The translations under genes and the position numbers were made by a program. Shown here in pieces: positions 20,709 to 30,476 of a DNA stretch of 64,000 bases (positions are counted from its first letter, which is position 1; every line of letters starts with the position of its first letter). The stretch spans positions 215,215 to 279,214 of the forward strand of contig NZ_PDVP01000004.1 of NCBI RefSeq assembly GCF_002727065.1. The letters are read 5' to 3'. The notes beneath the pieces were generated by a model. It saw only the letters and a list, made by a program, of their open reading frames with translations. It had not been told where the DNA came from and searched no databases. The DNA comes from Zhengella mangrovi. Lineage in GTDB: Bacteria > Pseudomonadota > Alphaproteobacteria > Rhizobiales > Rhizobiaceae.

Positions 20709-20978
20709 GGAAAAAGCCTGCCGGATGGTGTCTGATTTTTGCCGAAGGCTATGCGGGACAGGGCGTCAAAGGTCAAGGGCGCGCCATGGCGCATTTCCGC
20801 TTGCCCGCTCAAGGCTGGACAGGCCGCTGCGCCTGTGCCAACCAGCAGCGATGAAGACCTTGATCCGCAAAAACGGCGTTCGGCGTCATGGCCGAATTAC
20901 GGTCCCGGCCTGACGGCAGGCCGGGTTTCGCTTTCCATGGATCACATGCGCCTCGTGCGCTCGACAAGGTCTTCGCTC

Positions 20979-21476
20979 ATGTCTCAGTCCTCCCCCACAT
21001 TGCACATGCTGTGCGGCAAGATCGCCGCGGGTAAATCCACGCTGGCTTCACGGCTTGCCGGTTCCGAGCGAACCGTCCTGATTGCCGAGGACGATTGGCT
21101 CGACGCGCTGTTCTCCGACCAGATGGCAACGATCGCGGACTACGTCCGCTGCTCGGGAAAGCTCCGCGCGGTGATGGGCCCCCACGTTTCGGCGCTGCTC
21201 GAGGCGGGGACGTCGGTCGTTCTGGATTTTCCGGCCAATACCGTCGGCAACCGCGACTGGATGAGAGGCATCCTCGAGGCATCCGGAGCGGCGCACCAGC
21301 TTCACGTGCTGACGGTGCCGGACGAGGTCTGCCTGGCCCGCCTGGCCCGGCGCAACGCCGGCGGGGATCATCCGTTTGCGGTCACTGAAGAGCAGTTTCA
21401 CCGGATGAGCCGTTACTATGTGGAACCTACGGCCGGGGAAGGCTTCAACATCGTCTCGCACGGGAATCCGGGATGA
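20979..21476 (+). CDS. P-loop kinase-like ATPase
   Basis: About 165 residues from the ATG at 20979; in-frame ATGs at 20937 and 20946 are alternatives. Walker A GKIAAGKST is near residue 13, followed by a kinase-like EDDWLDALFSD and a Walker-B-like VVLDFPANT, with lid arginines in LARLARRNAGG. It belongs to the AAA_33/zeta-toxin-like kinase group, which phosphorylates small molecules or sugars. No antitoxin is adjacent, so a toxin role is unlikely. Substrate unknown. Confidence 0.8.
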   Translation: MSQSSPTLHMLCGKIAAGKSTLASRLAGSERTVLIAEDDWLDALFSDQMATIADYVRCSGKLRAVMGPHVSALLEAGTSVVLDFPANTVGNRDWMRGILEASGAAHQLHVLTVPDEVCLARLARRNAGGDHPFAVTEEQFHRMSRYYVEPTAGEGFNIVSHGNPG

Positions 21477-21494
21477 ACCGGGCGCAGCCGGCAG

Positions 21495-22238
21495 TCAGTC
21501 CCGTCCGAGCAGCTTTTTCAGCATCTCCGCCATGGGACCGCTTTCGGGCACCTTGACCTGCGGCTTGCCCTGGCGGGCCTGACGGATATGGCTCTGGCCC
21601 TTTGCCGACTTGCCGGCGGCGGGAGACCTGGCAGCCGGGGCAGCGTCAGCCTTGCCGGCATCGGCGTGCTGCGGGCGGGTGAGGACGCTCACCCGGTTCA
21701 TGAACCCGGCGTCGTCGCCCTTGGCGAGCAGGGGCGCTGCGTCGGCGATGGCATCCATGAGGGGTTCGAGCCATTCGCCATCCGCCTTGGCGAAATCGCC
21801 GAGCACCCAGTTGTGGACAAGGTTGCGGTCGCCCGGATGGCCGATGCCGATGCGGATGCGGCGGTAATCCTTGCCGCAATGGGCATCCATCGACTTGATG
21901 CCGTTGTGGCCGCCATGGCCGCCGCCGGTCTTCACGCGGAGCTTGCCCGGCGCAAGGTCGAGCTCGTCATAGAAAACGGCGATGTCGGCAGGCGTCAGCT
22001 TGAAGAAGCGCATGGCCTCGCCAACCGACTGGCCGGAGAGGTTCATGAAGGTCTGCGGCTTCATCAACAGCACTTTTTCGCCGCCGAGATGGCCCTCGCA
22101 GATCTCGGCCTGGAACTTCTTTGCCCAGGGCGAAAACGAATGGCGGCGGGCAATCGCGTCCGCCGCCATGAAACCGGCGTTGTGCCGGTTGTTCGCATAT
22201 CGTGCGCCCGGATTTCCAAGACCTGCAAAGATGAGCAT
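21495..22238 (-). CDS. pth: Peptidyl-tRNA hydrolase
   Basis: 247 residues. Releases tRNA from peptidyl-tRNA dropped by ribosomes. The N-terminal [18 protein letters not shown] carries the catalytic His and the conserved Asn; [12 protein letters not shown] and the [11 protein letters not shown] loop follow. Bacterial Pth is about 190-200 residues; the extra 50 C-terminal residues are a charged Ala/Lys/Gly tail common in Hyphomicrobiales. It follows rplY by 42 bases, a classic arrangement. Confidence 0.96.
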   Translation of the reverse strand: MLIFAGLGNPGARYANNRHNAGFMAADAIARRHSFSPWAKKFQAEICEGHLGGEKVLLMKPQTFMNLSGQSVGEAMRFFKLTPADIAVFYDELDLAPGKLRVKTGGGHGGHNGIKSMDAHCGKDYRRIRIGIGHPGDRNLVHNWVLGDFAKADGEWLEPLMDAIADAAPLLAKGDDAGFMNRVSVLTRPQHADAGKADAAPAARSPAAGKSAKGQSHIRQARQGKPQVKVPESGPMAEMLKKLLGRD

Positions 22239-22280
22239 GGTCCGGCCTCCCGGGCTGGACCGGATCGGTCAGGATCCGGC

Positions 22281-22925
22281 TTATTCCTCGTCTTCGCCGT
22301 TCTCGACCTCGGTCTCGGCACCTTCTTCACCCTCGGCAGCTTCCTCGGACTTGAGGCCGGCCGGAGCGGCAATGGTGGCGATCGTGAAGTCGCGGTCGGT
22401 GATCGTCGGGATCACGCTCTTGGGCAGGTTGACCGACGAAATGTGGACCGAGTCACCGATGTCGAGGCCGGTCAGGTCGATCTCGAGCGCGTCGGGGATC
22501 GCGTTGGCCGGGCATTCCACCTCGACTTCGTGGCGAACGATGTTGAGCACGCCGCCACGCTTGATGCCGGGGGCCGCTTCCTCGTTGAGGAAGTGAACCG
22601 GGATTTCCACGGTCACCTTCGTGTTGCGCGAGACGCGCAGGAAATCGACGTGGGTGGTGAAGCCGCGCACCGGATCCATCTGGTAGTCCTTCGGAAGGAC
22701 CTGGATCTTCTCGCCATCGACGTTGATCGTGGCGATGGTGGTCATGAAACCGCCAGCGTGAATCTTCAGATGCACTTCCTTGTAGGGAAGGGCGATGGAA
22801 ACGGGGGCTTTCTTGTCGCCGTAGATGACGGCGGGAATCTGGCCGTTGCGCCGCAATGCACGGGAGGACCCCTTACCTGCCCGATCGCGCTTGACGGCCG
22901 CGAGCTCGTAGGATTCGTGGCTCAT
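22281..22925 (-). CDS. rplY: Ribosomal protein L25, general stress protein Ctc form
   Basis: 214 residues. The N-terminal 5S-rRNA-binding L25 domain (starting [22 protein letters not shown]) is fused to a C-terminal Ctc beta domain, the long form common in alphaproteobacteria. The tail is strongly acidic (E/D-rich), as usual. It lies upstream of pth on the same strand and is presumably co-transcribed. No odd features. Confidence 0.96.
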   Translation of the reverse strand: MSHESYELAAVKRDRAGKGSSRALRRNGQIPAVIYGDKKAPVSIALPYKEVHLKIHAGGFMTTIATINVDGEKIQVLPKDYQMDPVRGFTTHVDFLRVSRNTKVTVEIPVHFLNEEAAPGIKRGGVLNIVRHEVEVECPANAIPDALEIDLTGLDIGDSVHISSVNLPKSVIPTITDRDFTIATIAAPAGLKSEEAAEGEEGAETEVENGEDEE

Positions 22926-23253
22926 GGCTTGTCCTTTTCATGTTTCTGGAGCGCCGCCCCGGACGATATCCGCCGGACCGACGTGACGCGGTTTCCGCAG
23001 CCGGATCACGCCTCCCTGTCCTCAGGGAGCGCGTTCTGCCAGGCAAGGGCGGGAGCCGCGACGTCCACGTTGCCTCCAAGGGTGTCTGCGTGGACCGGGC
23101 GCTCATAGCCGAAGCCTCCCACAAAAGCAAGCTTTGGCCTTTTCCGGAACATGCAGGCGGCCGCTCCGTTGCCTGTCCAGTGTTCCTCGCGACGGCAAAC
23201 GCCAACCGCAGGAGCCAGTCACGAAGAACCAATCCAACGAAAGGTTTCCCACG
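22926..23253. other. 328-bp intergenic region, divergent promoters
   Basis: No convincing gene. It must hold the promoters for rplY (leftward) and the secreted protein at 23254 (rightward). A hairpin CTCCCTG-tcct-CAGGGAG occurs at 23012-23029 in the rplY leader side; no T-run follows. Open frames here are short and low quality. Confidence 0.6.
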
Positions 23254-23667
23254 ATGATGAAAATGATCGCTTCTGCCGCCGCCATCACCTTGCTGAGCGC
23301 CGTGCCGGCGCTGGCGCAGGGAGAAGCCAATTACACGCCCTCGATCGACGTCGCCAATGCCAAGGTCGAAGGCAATCGTATTACCGGTGTCGGTGTCCAG
23401 ATCAACCGGACAGGCTATCTCGTGGTCCACAACGACGGCGCCGGTGCCGCGCCCAATTCCATCGGCAACATCCGTATCGATCCCGGTGAAACCATGGATC
23501 TGTCGATCGACCTCACGGGTGACATCGGTGCCAACCCGGTGCTGATGCTGCACTACGAGACGAACGACAATACCACGTATGATTTCGGGCCGGGTTCGAC
23601 GGACGTCGATACGCCGGTGATGAATGGCGACAAGCCCGTGGTCGTGCCGCTCAAGACCGGCATGTAA
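23254..23667 (+). CDS. Secreted protein with beta-sandwich-like domain
   Basis: 137 residues; ATG at 23254 with AAAGG upstream. A signal peptide with cleavage after ALA-Q (about residue 22), then one small domain rich in beta strands (GVGVQINRTGYLVVHNDGAGA, IRIDPGETMDLSIDL). The pattern is like periplasmic DUF7282-type proteins, but that assignment is tentative. Predicted periplasmic or extracellular. A strong terminator follows, so it is a single-gene unit. Confidence 0.75.
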   Translation: MMKMIASAAAITLLSAVPALAQGEANYTPSIDVANAKVEGNRITGVGVQINRTGYLVVHNDGAGAAPNSIGNIRIDPGETMDLSIDLTGDIGANPVLMLHYETNDNTTYDFGPGSTDVDTPVMNGDKPVVVPLKTGM

Positions 23668-23695
23668 CCACCGGCTCCACCTTGCGGGGTGGCGG

Positions 23696-23730
23696 AAACG
23701 GGCGGCTCTTCGGGCCGCCCGTTTCTTTTT
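23696..23730 (+). terminator. Rho-independent terminator
   Basis: Perfect 11-bp stem AAACGGGCGGC (23696-23706) and GCCGCCCGTTT (23714-23724), loop TCTTCGG, then a T-rich tail to 23730. Ends the transcript of the secreted protein gene. Confidence 0.92.
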
Positions 23731-23788
23731 GCCTTGACGGCCGCACCCGTGTCATCTGCCTGATACAGGGCGAGGGCAGGGAGACAGG

Positions 23789-25102
23789 ATGAGCAGCGAC
23801 GACCCGGCAAGAACGGACACGGAGCGGGCATTGACCGGCCATCGCGACCTGCTGGTCACCTTCGGTCGGATCGGGCTCCTGTCGTTCGGCGGGCCGGCTG
23901 GGCAGATCGCGCTGATGCACCGCATCCTGGTAACGGAAAAGGGGTGGCTGAGCGAGTCCCGGTTCCTGCATGCACTCAATTTCTGCATGGTCCTGCCGGG
24001 TCCGGAAGCCATGCAACTGGCGACCTATGCCGGCTGGCTGAAGGCCGGGTGGATGGGCGGACTGATCGGCGGGCTGCTTTTCGTCCTGCCGGGTTTCGTG
24101 ATCCTGTGCGCATTGTCGGCCCTCTACATCTTTCTCGGCGACGTGCCGGTGGTGGAAGGCGTGTTTCACGGCCTGTCGGCGGCAGTACTGGCACTGGTTG
24201 CCGAGGCGCTGGTACGATTGTCGAAACGCGCCCTGAAGGGCGCGGTGCCGGTGATGATTGCGTTTACGTCCTTCCTGGCCATTGCCTTTCTGAAAGTGCC
24301 GTTTCCGCTGATCGTCCTGTCGGCCGCGATCGCCGGCTGCCTGCTGTTGCGCCGCCACGCCGGCGATTCGGAGGATGATGAGGATGCAGGGGTGCCGGCC
24401 TGGCCGCAGAGCCTCCTGGCCATCGCGGTCTGGGGAACTGCCTGGATGGTTCCGCTGGTCCTGCTGCTGCTGGCCTTGCCCGGATCGGTGTTCTCCGGCA
24501 TGGCGCTGTTCTTCTCCAAGGCGGCGGTGGTCACCTTCGGCGGGGCCTACGCGGTGCTCGCCTATGTCGGCCAGCAGGCCGTCGAGGTGCACGGATGGCT
24601 GTCGGCCCGCGACATGGTGACCGGTCTCGGCCTCGCCGAAACGACACCCGGTCCGCTGATCCTCGTTCTCGTCTTCGTCGGATTTGCCGGCGGCAGCCAT
24701 CTTGCCGGCATCGGGCCTTTCGCCGGCGGAATGGCGGGCGCGGTGACGGCGCTCTGGTTCACCTTCGCCCCGTGCTTCCTTTGGATTCTCGCCGGTGCCC
24801 CGTTCATGGAGCGCCTGCGGCAGGTGGCATGGCTTTCCGCGGCCCTCTCGGGTGTCACGGCCGCCGTCGTCGGCGTCATCGCCAACCTCGCCCTCTGGTT
24901 CGGGCTGCACGTGATTTTCGGCAAGGTGGAGCCGGTGGCGTGGGGGCCCTTCGAGCTTGCGCTGCCCGCGCTGTCGACGGTGGATGTCACGGCGGGCGTG
25001 CTTGTCACGGGAAGCGCAATCGCGCTCCTCAGCCTGCGCTGGCCCGTCGCGGTCGTGCTCGCGTCGGCCTGTGTTCTCGGGATCGGGATTCGCGCGCTGT
25101 GA
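23789..25102 (+). CDS. chrA: Chromate transporter ChrA
   Basis: 437 residues, the long two-domain CHR form, an inner-membrane exporter of chromate. Each half begins with the family signature: FGRIGLLSFGGPAGQIALMH in the first and FFSKAAVVTFGGAYAVLAYV in the second. The motif FCMVLPGPEAMQLATY is in the first half, with GLAETTPGPLILVLVFVGF as the counterpart in the second. No chrB regulator is adjacent. It converges with prs with no spacing at all (stop codons abut). Confidence 0.92.
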   Translation: MSSDDPARTDTERALTGHRDLLVTFGRIGLLSFGGPAGQIALMHRILVTEKGWLSESRFLHALNFCMVLPGPEAMQLATYAGWLKAGWMGGLIGGLLFVLPGFVILCALSALYIFLGDVPVVEGVFHGLSAAVLALVAEALVRLSKRALKGAVPVMIAFTSFLAIAFLKVPFPLIVLSAAIAGCLLLRRHAGDSEDDEDAGVPAWPQSLLAIAVWGTAWMVPLVLLLLALPGSVFSGMALFFSKAAVVTFGGAYAVLAYVGQQAVEVHGWLSARDMVTGLGLAETTPGPLILVLVFVGFAGGSHLAGIGPFAGGMAGAVTALWFTFAPCFLWILAGAPFMERLRQVAWLSAALSGVTAAVVGVIANLALWFGLHVIFGKVEPVAWGPFELALPALSTVDVTAGVLVTGSAIALLSLRWPVAVVLASACVLGIGIRAL

Positions 25103-26035
<933 letters not shown>

Positions 26036-26137
26036 GGCTTTGCCCCTGGGACGATCGGCGATGACCGGCCTTTTAGCCACGTTCAGCAGCAATGCAAGGG
26101 CTCAACTGACGATTCGCTGATAGACACACAAAAAACG

Positions 26138-26704
26138 TTAACCGGCGTTCCCGGATCCGGGCGCATGGGTTGAAAGCCAGGCGACGAGTTCGCGCATCAT
26201 CAGGTCGGCGATCTGTTCCATCGTCGCCGCAGGAACGACCTGCCAGGGATCGGCGGCATTGGCTTCGCCCGGCACGACCTGCTTGCCCTGGATGCGGTGA
26301 ACGCGATTGCCCGTGGCGTCGAGGATATCCCAGACGTAGATGACGGTCGTCTGGCCGGCATCGGCCAGGGCCGAGAAATAACCCTTGACCAAGTGGGTCT
26401 GTGCCGGATCGTCCGCCCGGACGATCTGGAGCCCGGCTTCCCGGGCGCGAAGCGATATGCGGCGCGACATCGGCGTGACCGCATCGAGCGTGGAGCCGAC
26501 GATCGGCGCGAAGCGGACCCGCACATCGGCCAGACCGGGGGCCATACCGGGCGTCGAGGGCTGTGCCGTTCCCTGGGTCGCGGGAACCAGCGACGCGGCG
26601 CGTTCTCCCGGCTGCCGTTCGGGTGTCAGGGTTTCCTGGGCCGTGCAGGCGGCCAGCAGGAGCGGAAAACTGGCCACGGCGGCGATCCGACGCGTCTTCC
26701 CCAT
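26138..26704 (-). CDS. Putative lipoprotein
   Basis: 188 residues; a signal peptide with lipobox LLAAC (Cys at residue 20) predicts a lipid-anchored envelope protein. The mature part has VRVRFAPIVGSTLDAVTPMSRRI followed by a beta-rich GYFSALADAGQTTVIYVWDIL domain, resembling conserved alphaproteobacterial lipoproteins that I recall near prs and pgeF. Function unknown. It follows the M24 gene by 49 bases on the same strand. Confidence 0.8.
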   Translation of the reverse strand: MGKTRRIAAVASFPLLLAACTAQETLTPERQPGERAASLVPATQGTAQPSTPGMAPGLADVRVRFAPIVGSTLDAVTPMSRRISLRAREAGLQIVRADDPAQTHLVKGYFSALADAGQTTVIYVWDILDATGNRVHRIQGKQVVPGEANAADPWQVVPAATMEQIADLMMRELVAWLSTHAPGSGNAG

Positions 26705-26753
26705 GGCTGGCCTCCCGATTCGAACGTTCCTGCCCGTTCTTGTTGCATCACCC

Positions 26754-27905
26754 TCAGCGTACGATCAAGTCTGGTGTATGCCGCGACAGGGATTCCGGTG
26801 CACCGGCAGTGGTCAGGTAGGTCCTGCCAAGGCACATGGCGGTACCGGTGTCGGAATCCATGATGATCATGTGCGCGAACAGGGTCTGGTCCGGGGCGAC
26901 CGGCTCGGGGTTGCCGGCGTAGAACATCTGCCGTTCCATCCACGACGGGGTAAAGCGGGCGCCGAGCGAATAACCGCAGGCATTGAGGCGATGCTTGGTC
27001 AGGCCGTGCGCCTCCATGGCCCTCGCGTGGGCGTCGAAGACGTCGCCGAACGTATTGCCGGGGATCATGGCCTTCTCGACGGCGGCCAGCGCAGCCTGCG
27101 CCGCTTCGAAGAGTTCCCGGTGCCGCTTGGACACCTTGCCGGTCAGCACGGTCTCCATCATGGCCGCGTGGTAGTGATGAAAGACGCCGGCCCATTCTAG
27201 CGTCAGCTGGTCGTTGGCGGCGAGCTTGCGCCGGCCCGCCTTGTAACGGCACAGAAGCGCATCTTCCCCGGAGCCGATGATGAACTCGTTGGCCGGGTAG
27301 TCGCCGCCGCCCTCGAAGATGGCGCCCTGCATGGCGGCGAGAATCCTGCCTTCGTCAGCGCCGCGCTTGATGAGCTTGAGCGCCGCATCCAGCGCGTCGT
27401 CGGCCAGGGCGGCCGCCTTGCGGGTCTTCTCGATCTCCTGCGGGCTCTTGATCAGGCGCAGGCCTGGCACCAGGGCGGAGGCATCGACGATGTCGCCAAA
27501 GGTCTGCAACTGTTCGTCAAGACGGCGTCCGTTGTGAGCGGTCAGCCCGTGGGTATCATACTCGACGCCGATGCGGCATCCGAGCAGATCGAGGTCGTTG
27601 AGCAAGTCGCGCAGGTTGACCGCCGGATTGGCGCCCTCCCTATCCGTCCAGATGACGATCTTCTCCACGTTGGAGGTCTGGCGCGCCTGGCGCAGGTCGG
27701 CCGAGCGGGTCAGCAGCACCATCTCGCCATCGGCCTTGACCACCAGGCACTGGAAGAAGCAGAAGCCGAACGTGTCATATCCGGTCAGCCAGTACATGCT
27801 CTCCTGGGCGAAGAGCAGAACCGCATCCAGCTTCGAATCGGCCATGGCCATGGCGAGGCGGTCGCGGCGGGCGGCGAATTCCGCTTCATCGAAATGCAAT
27901 GCCAT
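26754..27905 (-). CDS. M24-family protein (pita-bread fold) lacking metal ligands
   Basis: 383 residues with the N-terminal creatinase/prolidase domain and C-terminal pita-bread domain. Active M24 peptidases use two Asp, one His and two Glu as metal ligands. Here the first pair is replaced (LTLEWAGVFHHYHAAMMET has Glu and Ala), the His position is in GYSLGARF, and the last Glu region reads LGRTYLTT, so the dinuclear site looks lost. Metal-free relatives include creatinase and the ectoine hydrolase DoeA, so an amidinohydrolase-like or non-peptidase role is likely. It overlaps neither neighbour; pgeF starts upstream with a 2-base gap. Confidence 0.8.
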   Translation of the reverse strand: MALHFDEAEFAARRDRLAMAMADSKLDAVLLFAQESMYWLTGYDTFGFCFFQCLVVKADGEMVLLTRSADLRQARQTSNVEKIVIWTDREGANPAVNLRDLLNDLDLLGCRIGVEYDTHGLTAHNGRRLDEQLQTFGDIVDASALVPGLRLIKSPQEIEKTRKAAALADDALDAALKLIKRGADEGRILAAMQGAIFEGGGDYPANEFIIGSGEDALLCRYKAGRRKLAANDQLTLEWAGVFHHYHAAMMETVLTGKVSKRHRELFEAAQAALAAVEKAMIPGNTFGDVFDAHARAMEAHGLTKHRLNACGYSLGARFTPSWMERQMFYAGNPEPVAPDQTLFAHMIIMDSDTGTAMCLGRTYLTTAGAPESLSRHTPDLIVR

Positions 27906-27907
27906 AG

Positions 27908-28702
27908 CTAGTTTCCCTCCAGGACAATCGCCGACATCTGGCGGCCGTAATCAGGTTCGCCGCGGTGGGTCTTGCGGCGATAGGAATAGAAGTCGTGTTC
28001 GCGGTCATACGTGCAATGGCCCGTCATGGAGGCCTGCACGCCAGCCTTCATCAGGCGGTCAACCGTGTAACCCTGCAGGTCGAACATGGCGTGCCCGGGC
28101 CGTGATGACGGCCCGAACCAGCGGGCGTTGCCGGGATCGGCCGCGGTGAAGCGTTCGACGAACTCCGGCCCGACCTCGTAGGCATGGCGGCTGATCGAGG
28201 GCCCCAGAACCGCGACGATGTCGTCCCTGCGGGCACCAAGGGTTTCCATGGCGCCGACCGTGTTTTCCAGGACACCGTCCAGCGCTCCTTTCCATCCGGC
28301 GTGGGCGGCGGCGATCACCCGGGCCTTCGGATCGGCAAACAGGATCGGTCCGCAATCCGCGGTCACCACCGCGATGGCAAGCCCCGGCGTGGCGGTCACG
28401 ATGCCGTCGGCGCGCGGGCGATCGCCCTCGAACGGCCGGTCAACGGTGACCACGTCGGGCGAATGGACCTGCCAGGGCGATACCAGGTGGGCTTCGGCCA
28501 CGCCGAGGTGAGCGGCCACGCGTGACCGGTTCTCGACGACGGCGGCCCGCTCATCATCGGAGCCCAGGCCAACGTTGAGCCCGGCGTAGATGCCACCGGA
28601 TACCCCACCTGCGCGTGTGAAGAAGCCGTGCCGGATTCCCGAACCGGCAACATCCGTCAACGGGTCGGCCGTGACCGGTTCCGGTTTCAATGCCCTCGTC
28701 AT
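27908..28702 (-). CDS. pgeF: Peptidoglycan editing factor PgeF (laccase-domain, YfiH)
   Basis: 264 residues. Multicopper-oxidase-fold protein (DUF152) that in E. coli removes misincorporated Ser from peptidoglycan precursors; some relatives act as purine nucleoside enzymes. Metal-binding residues lie in [25 protein letters not shown] (Cys) and [20 protein letters not shown] (His). First gene of a leftward group with the M24 protein and the lipoprotein. In many relatives it directly follows lgt-midA; here those genes are at 43.7-45.7 kb. Confidence 0.92.
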   Translation of the reverse strand: MTRALKPEPVTADPLTDVAGSGIRHGFFTRAGGVSGGIYAGLNVGLGSDDERAAVVENRSRVAAHLGVAEAHLVSPWQVHSPDVVTVDRPFEGDRPRADGIVTATPGLAIAVVTADCGPILFADPKARVIAAAHAGWKGALDGVLENTVGAMETLGARRDDIVAVLGPSISRHAYEVGPEFVERFTAADPGNARWFGPSSRPGHAMFDLQGYTVDRLMKAGVQASMTGHCTYDREHDFYSYRRKTHRGEPDYGRQMSAIVLEGN

Positions 28703-28822
28703 GCGAATCCTGGTTGTGTCCTCGTTCGGGTGAATGTTGGGCCACGGGCAGGGCCAAAGTCAATGCGCCGAATCCGGCCTCACCCCTTTCCCGGCGGCGC
28801 CGGTCATCCTATTTTCCGTGAC

Positions 28823-30298
28823 ATGACCATCGCCTTCGACAATTCCTACGGGCGCCTGCCCGACCGCTTCTATGCCAGGCTTGATCCGGTGCCCGTCGGG
28901 CAGCCGAGCCTGATCGCGCTGAACAGGCCGTTGGCTGCGGATCTCGGCCTGGACGTGGACATGCTGGCTTCGGCGGAGGGGGTCGCCATGCTCGCCGGCA
29001 ATCGCGTGCCGGACGGCGCGCTGCCGCTGGCCCAAGCCTATGCTGGTCACCAGTTCGGCGGCTTCGTCCCGCAACTTGGTGACGGCCGCGCCATCCTGCT
29101 CGGCGAGGTGATCGGCCGCGACGGCCTGCGCCGGGACATCCAGTTGAAGGGCTCCGGGCGGACACCATTTTCCCGGGGCGGCGACGGCCGCGCGTGGCTC
29201 GGCCCGGTGCTGCGGGAGTATATCGTGTCGGAAGCGATGCATGCGCTGGGCATTCCCACCACGCGGGCGCTGGCGGCGGTGGCAAGCGGCGAGCCGGTGG
29301 TCCGGGAAACCGTCCTGCCCGGCGCCGTGTTCACGCGCGTTGCCTCCAGCCACATCCGCGTCGGCACGTTCCAGTATTTCGCTGCCCGGCGGGATGGCGA
29401 GGCACTGCGGTTGCTGGTCGATCATGCGCTGGCACGCCATTACCCGGATCGCATGGAAGCGGAAAACCGGCCGCTGGCGCTCCTCGACGCGGTCGCAGCG
29501 GCACAGGCGCGGCTGATCGCCGAGTGGATGCGGGTCGGCTTCATCCATGGCGTGATGAACACCGACAACATGCTGGTTTCGGGCGAGACGATCGACTACG
29601 GGCCATGCGCGTTCATGGATGCCTATCATCCACGCACGGTCTATTCCTCGATCGACCGGCAGGGGCGGTATGCCTTCGTCAACCAGCCGGGCATCGCGCA
29701 GTGGAACCTGGCACAACTGGCGACCGCGCTGCTGCCGGTGATCGCCGGTGACACGGACAAGGCTGTGGAGAAGGCGCAGGCGGTCGTCGACGGGTTCGCG
29801 GACCGGTTCAATGCGGCCATGGGCGGGGTGCTTCATGCCAAGCTTGGGCTCGAGAGGAGCGAGGACGACGATGACGCCCTTGCCCGCGATCTGCTGACCG
29901 CCATGGCGGACAACGAGGCTGACCATACCAACCTGTTCCGCGCGCTGTCGGACCTGCCGGCAAACGGCGGTCCGCAGACGGACGAAGCGGCGCGGTCGCT
30001 GTTCGTCGATCCCGCAGCCTTCGACCGCTGGGCTGGGAAATGGCGTGCGCGGCTCGAACGGGAAGGGCGCAGCGATGAGCAGAGGACTGCGGCAATGAAG
30101 GCGGCCAATCCGGCTTTCATCCCGCGCAACCACCGCATCGAGGCGGTGATCGCCGCGGCACTCGACGGCGACCTGGCGCCTTTTCATGACCTGAACGCGG
30201 TGCTGGCGCGGCCCTATGCCGACCAGCCGGACCACGCCGGCTATGCCAGTCCGCCGCAGGCGCACGAGGTTGTGCAGGCGACGTTCTGCGGAACCTGA
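28823..30298 (+). CDS. selO: Protein adenylyltransferase SelO
   Basis: 491 residues from the ATG at 28823; the frame is open further left but only over the pgeF promoter. A pseudokinase-fold enzyme that AMPylates Ser, Thr or Tyr in target proteins, linked to redox homeostasis. Typical segments: [44 protein letters not shown] (inverted ATP-binding loop) and [22 protein letters not shown] (metal-binding). The C-terminus is FCGT, with the Cys three residues from the end, matching the selenocysteine position of eukaryotic SelO. Confidence 0.95.
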   Translation: MTIAFDNSYGRLPDRFYARLDPVPVGQPSLIALNRPLAADLGLDVDMLASAEGVAMLAGNRVPDGALPLAQAYAGHQFGGFVPQLGDGRAILLGEVIGRDGLRRDIQLKGSGRTPFSRGGDGRAWLGPVLREYIVSEAMHALGIPTTRALAAVASGEPVVRETVLPGAVFTRVASSHIRVGTFQYFAARRDGEALRLLVDHALARHYPDRMEAENRPLALLDAVAAAQARLIAEWMRVGFIHGVMNTDNMLVSGETIDYGPCAFMDAYHPRTVYSSIDRQGRYAFVNQPGIAQWNLAQLATALLPVIAGDTDKAVEKAQAVVDGFADRFNAAMGGVLHAKLGLERSEDDDDALARDLLTAMADNEADHTNLFRALSDLPANGGPQTDEAARSLFVDPAAFDRWAGKWRARLEREGRSDEQRTAAMKAANPAFIPRNHRIEAVIAAALDGDLAPFHDLNAVLARPYADQPDHAGYASPPQAHEVVQATFCGT

Positions 30299-30344
30299 TC
30301 CTTTCGTCCGCAGCCGGCCGCGCCATGGCATTTATCGGCGTTCG

Positions 30345-30358
30345 TTGACACGCATCAA
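30345..30358. promoter_or_regulatory. FNR/DNR-type operator upstream of ankyrin/serine-hydrolase gene
   Basis: TTGACACGCATCAA, matching TTGAT-N4-ATCAA in 9 of 10 defined positions, 118 bases before the ATG at 30477. It is followed by CGCC, as is the box at 32084, so the two sites share 18 aligned positions with few differences. Confidence 0.6.
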
Positions 30359-30476
30359 CGCCGCTGATGCCCGCGTTGCATATTCTTGCCGCTTCATCGG
30401 CCTTCCGGCAGCGCTCCCGCATGCCCCGGAGACGCTGCAAAGGTTGCACGCAACGTGAACGCAGGGAGAAAGCCGG

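Noticed and set aside
20979..21476. Zeta-toxin of a toxin-antitoxin pair
   Set aside because: The kinase-like ATPase has no small antitoxin gene next to it and lies among housekeeping genes.
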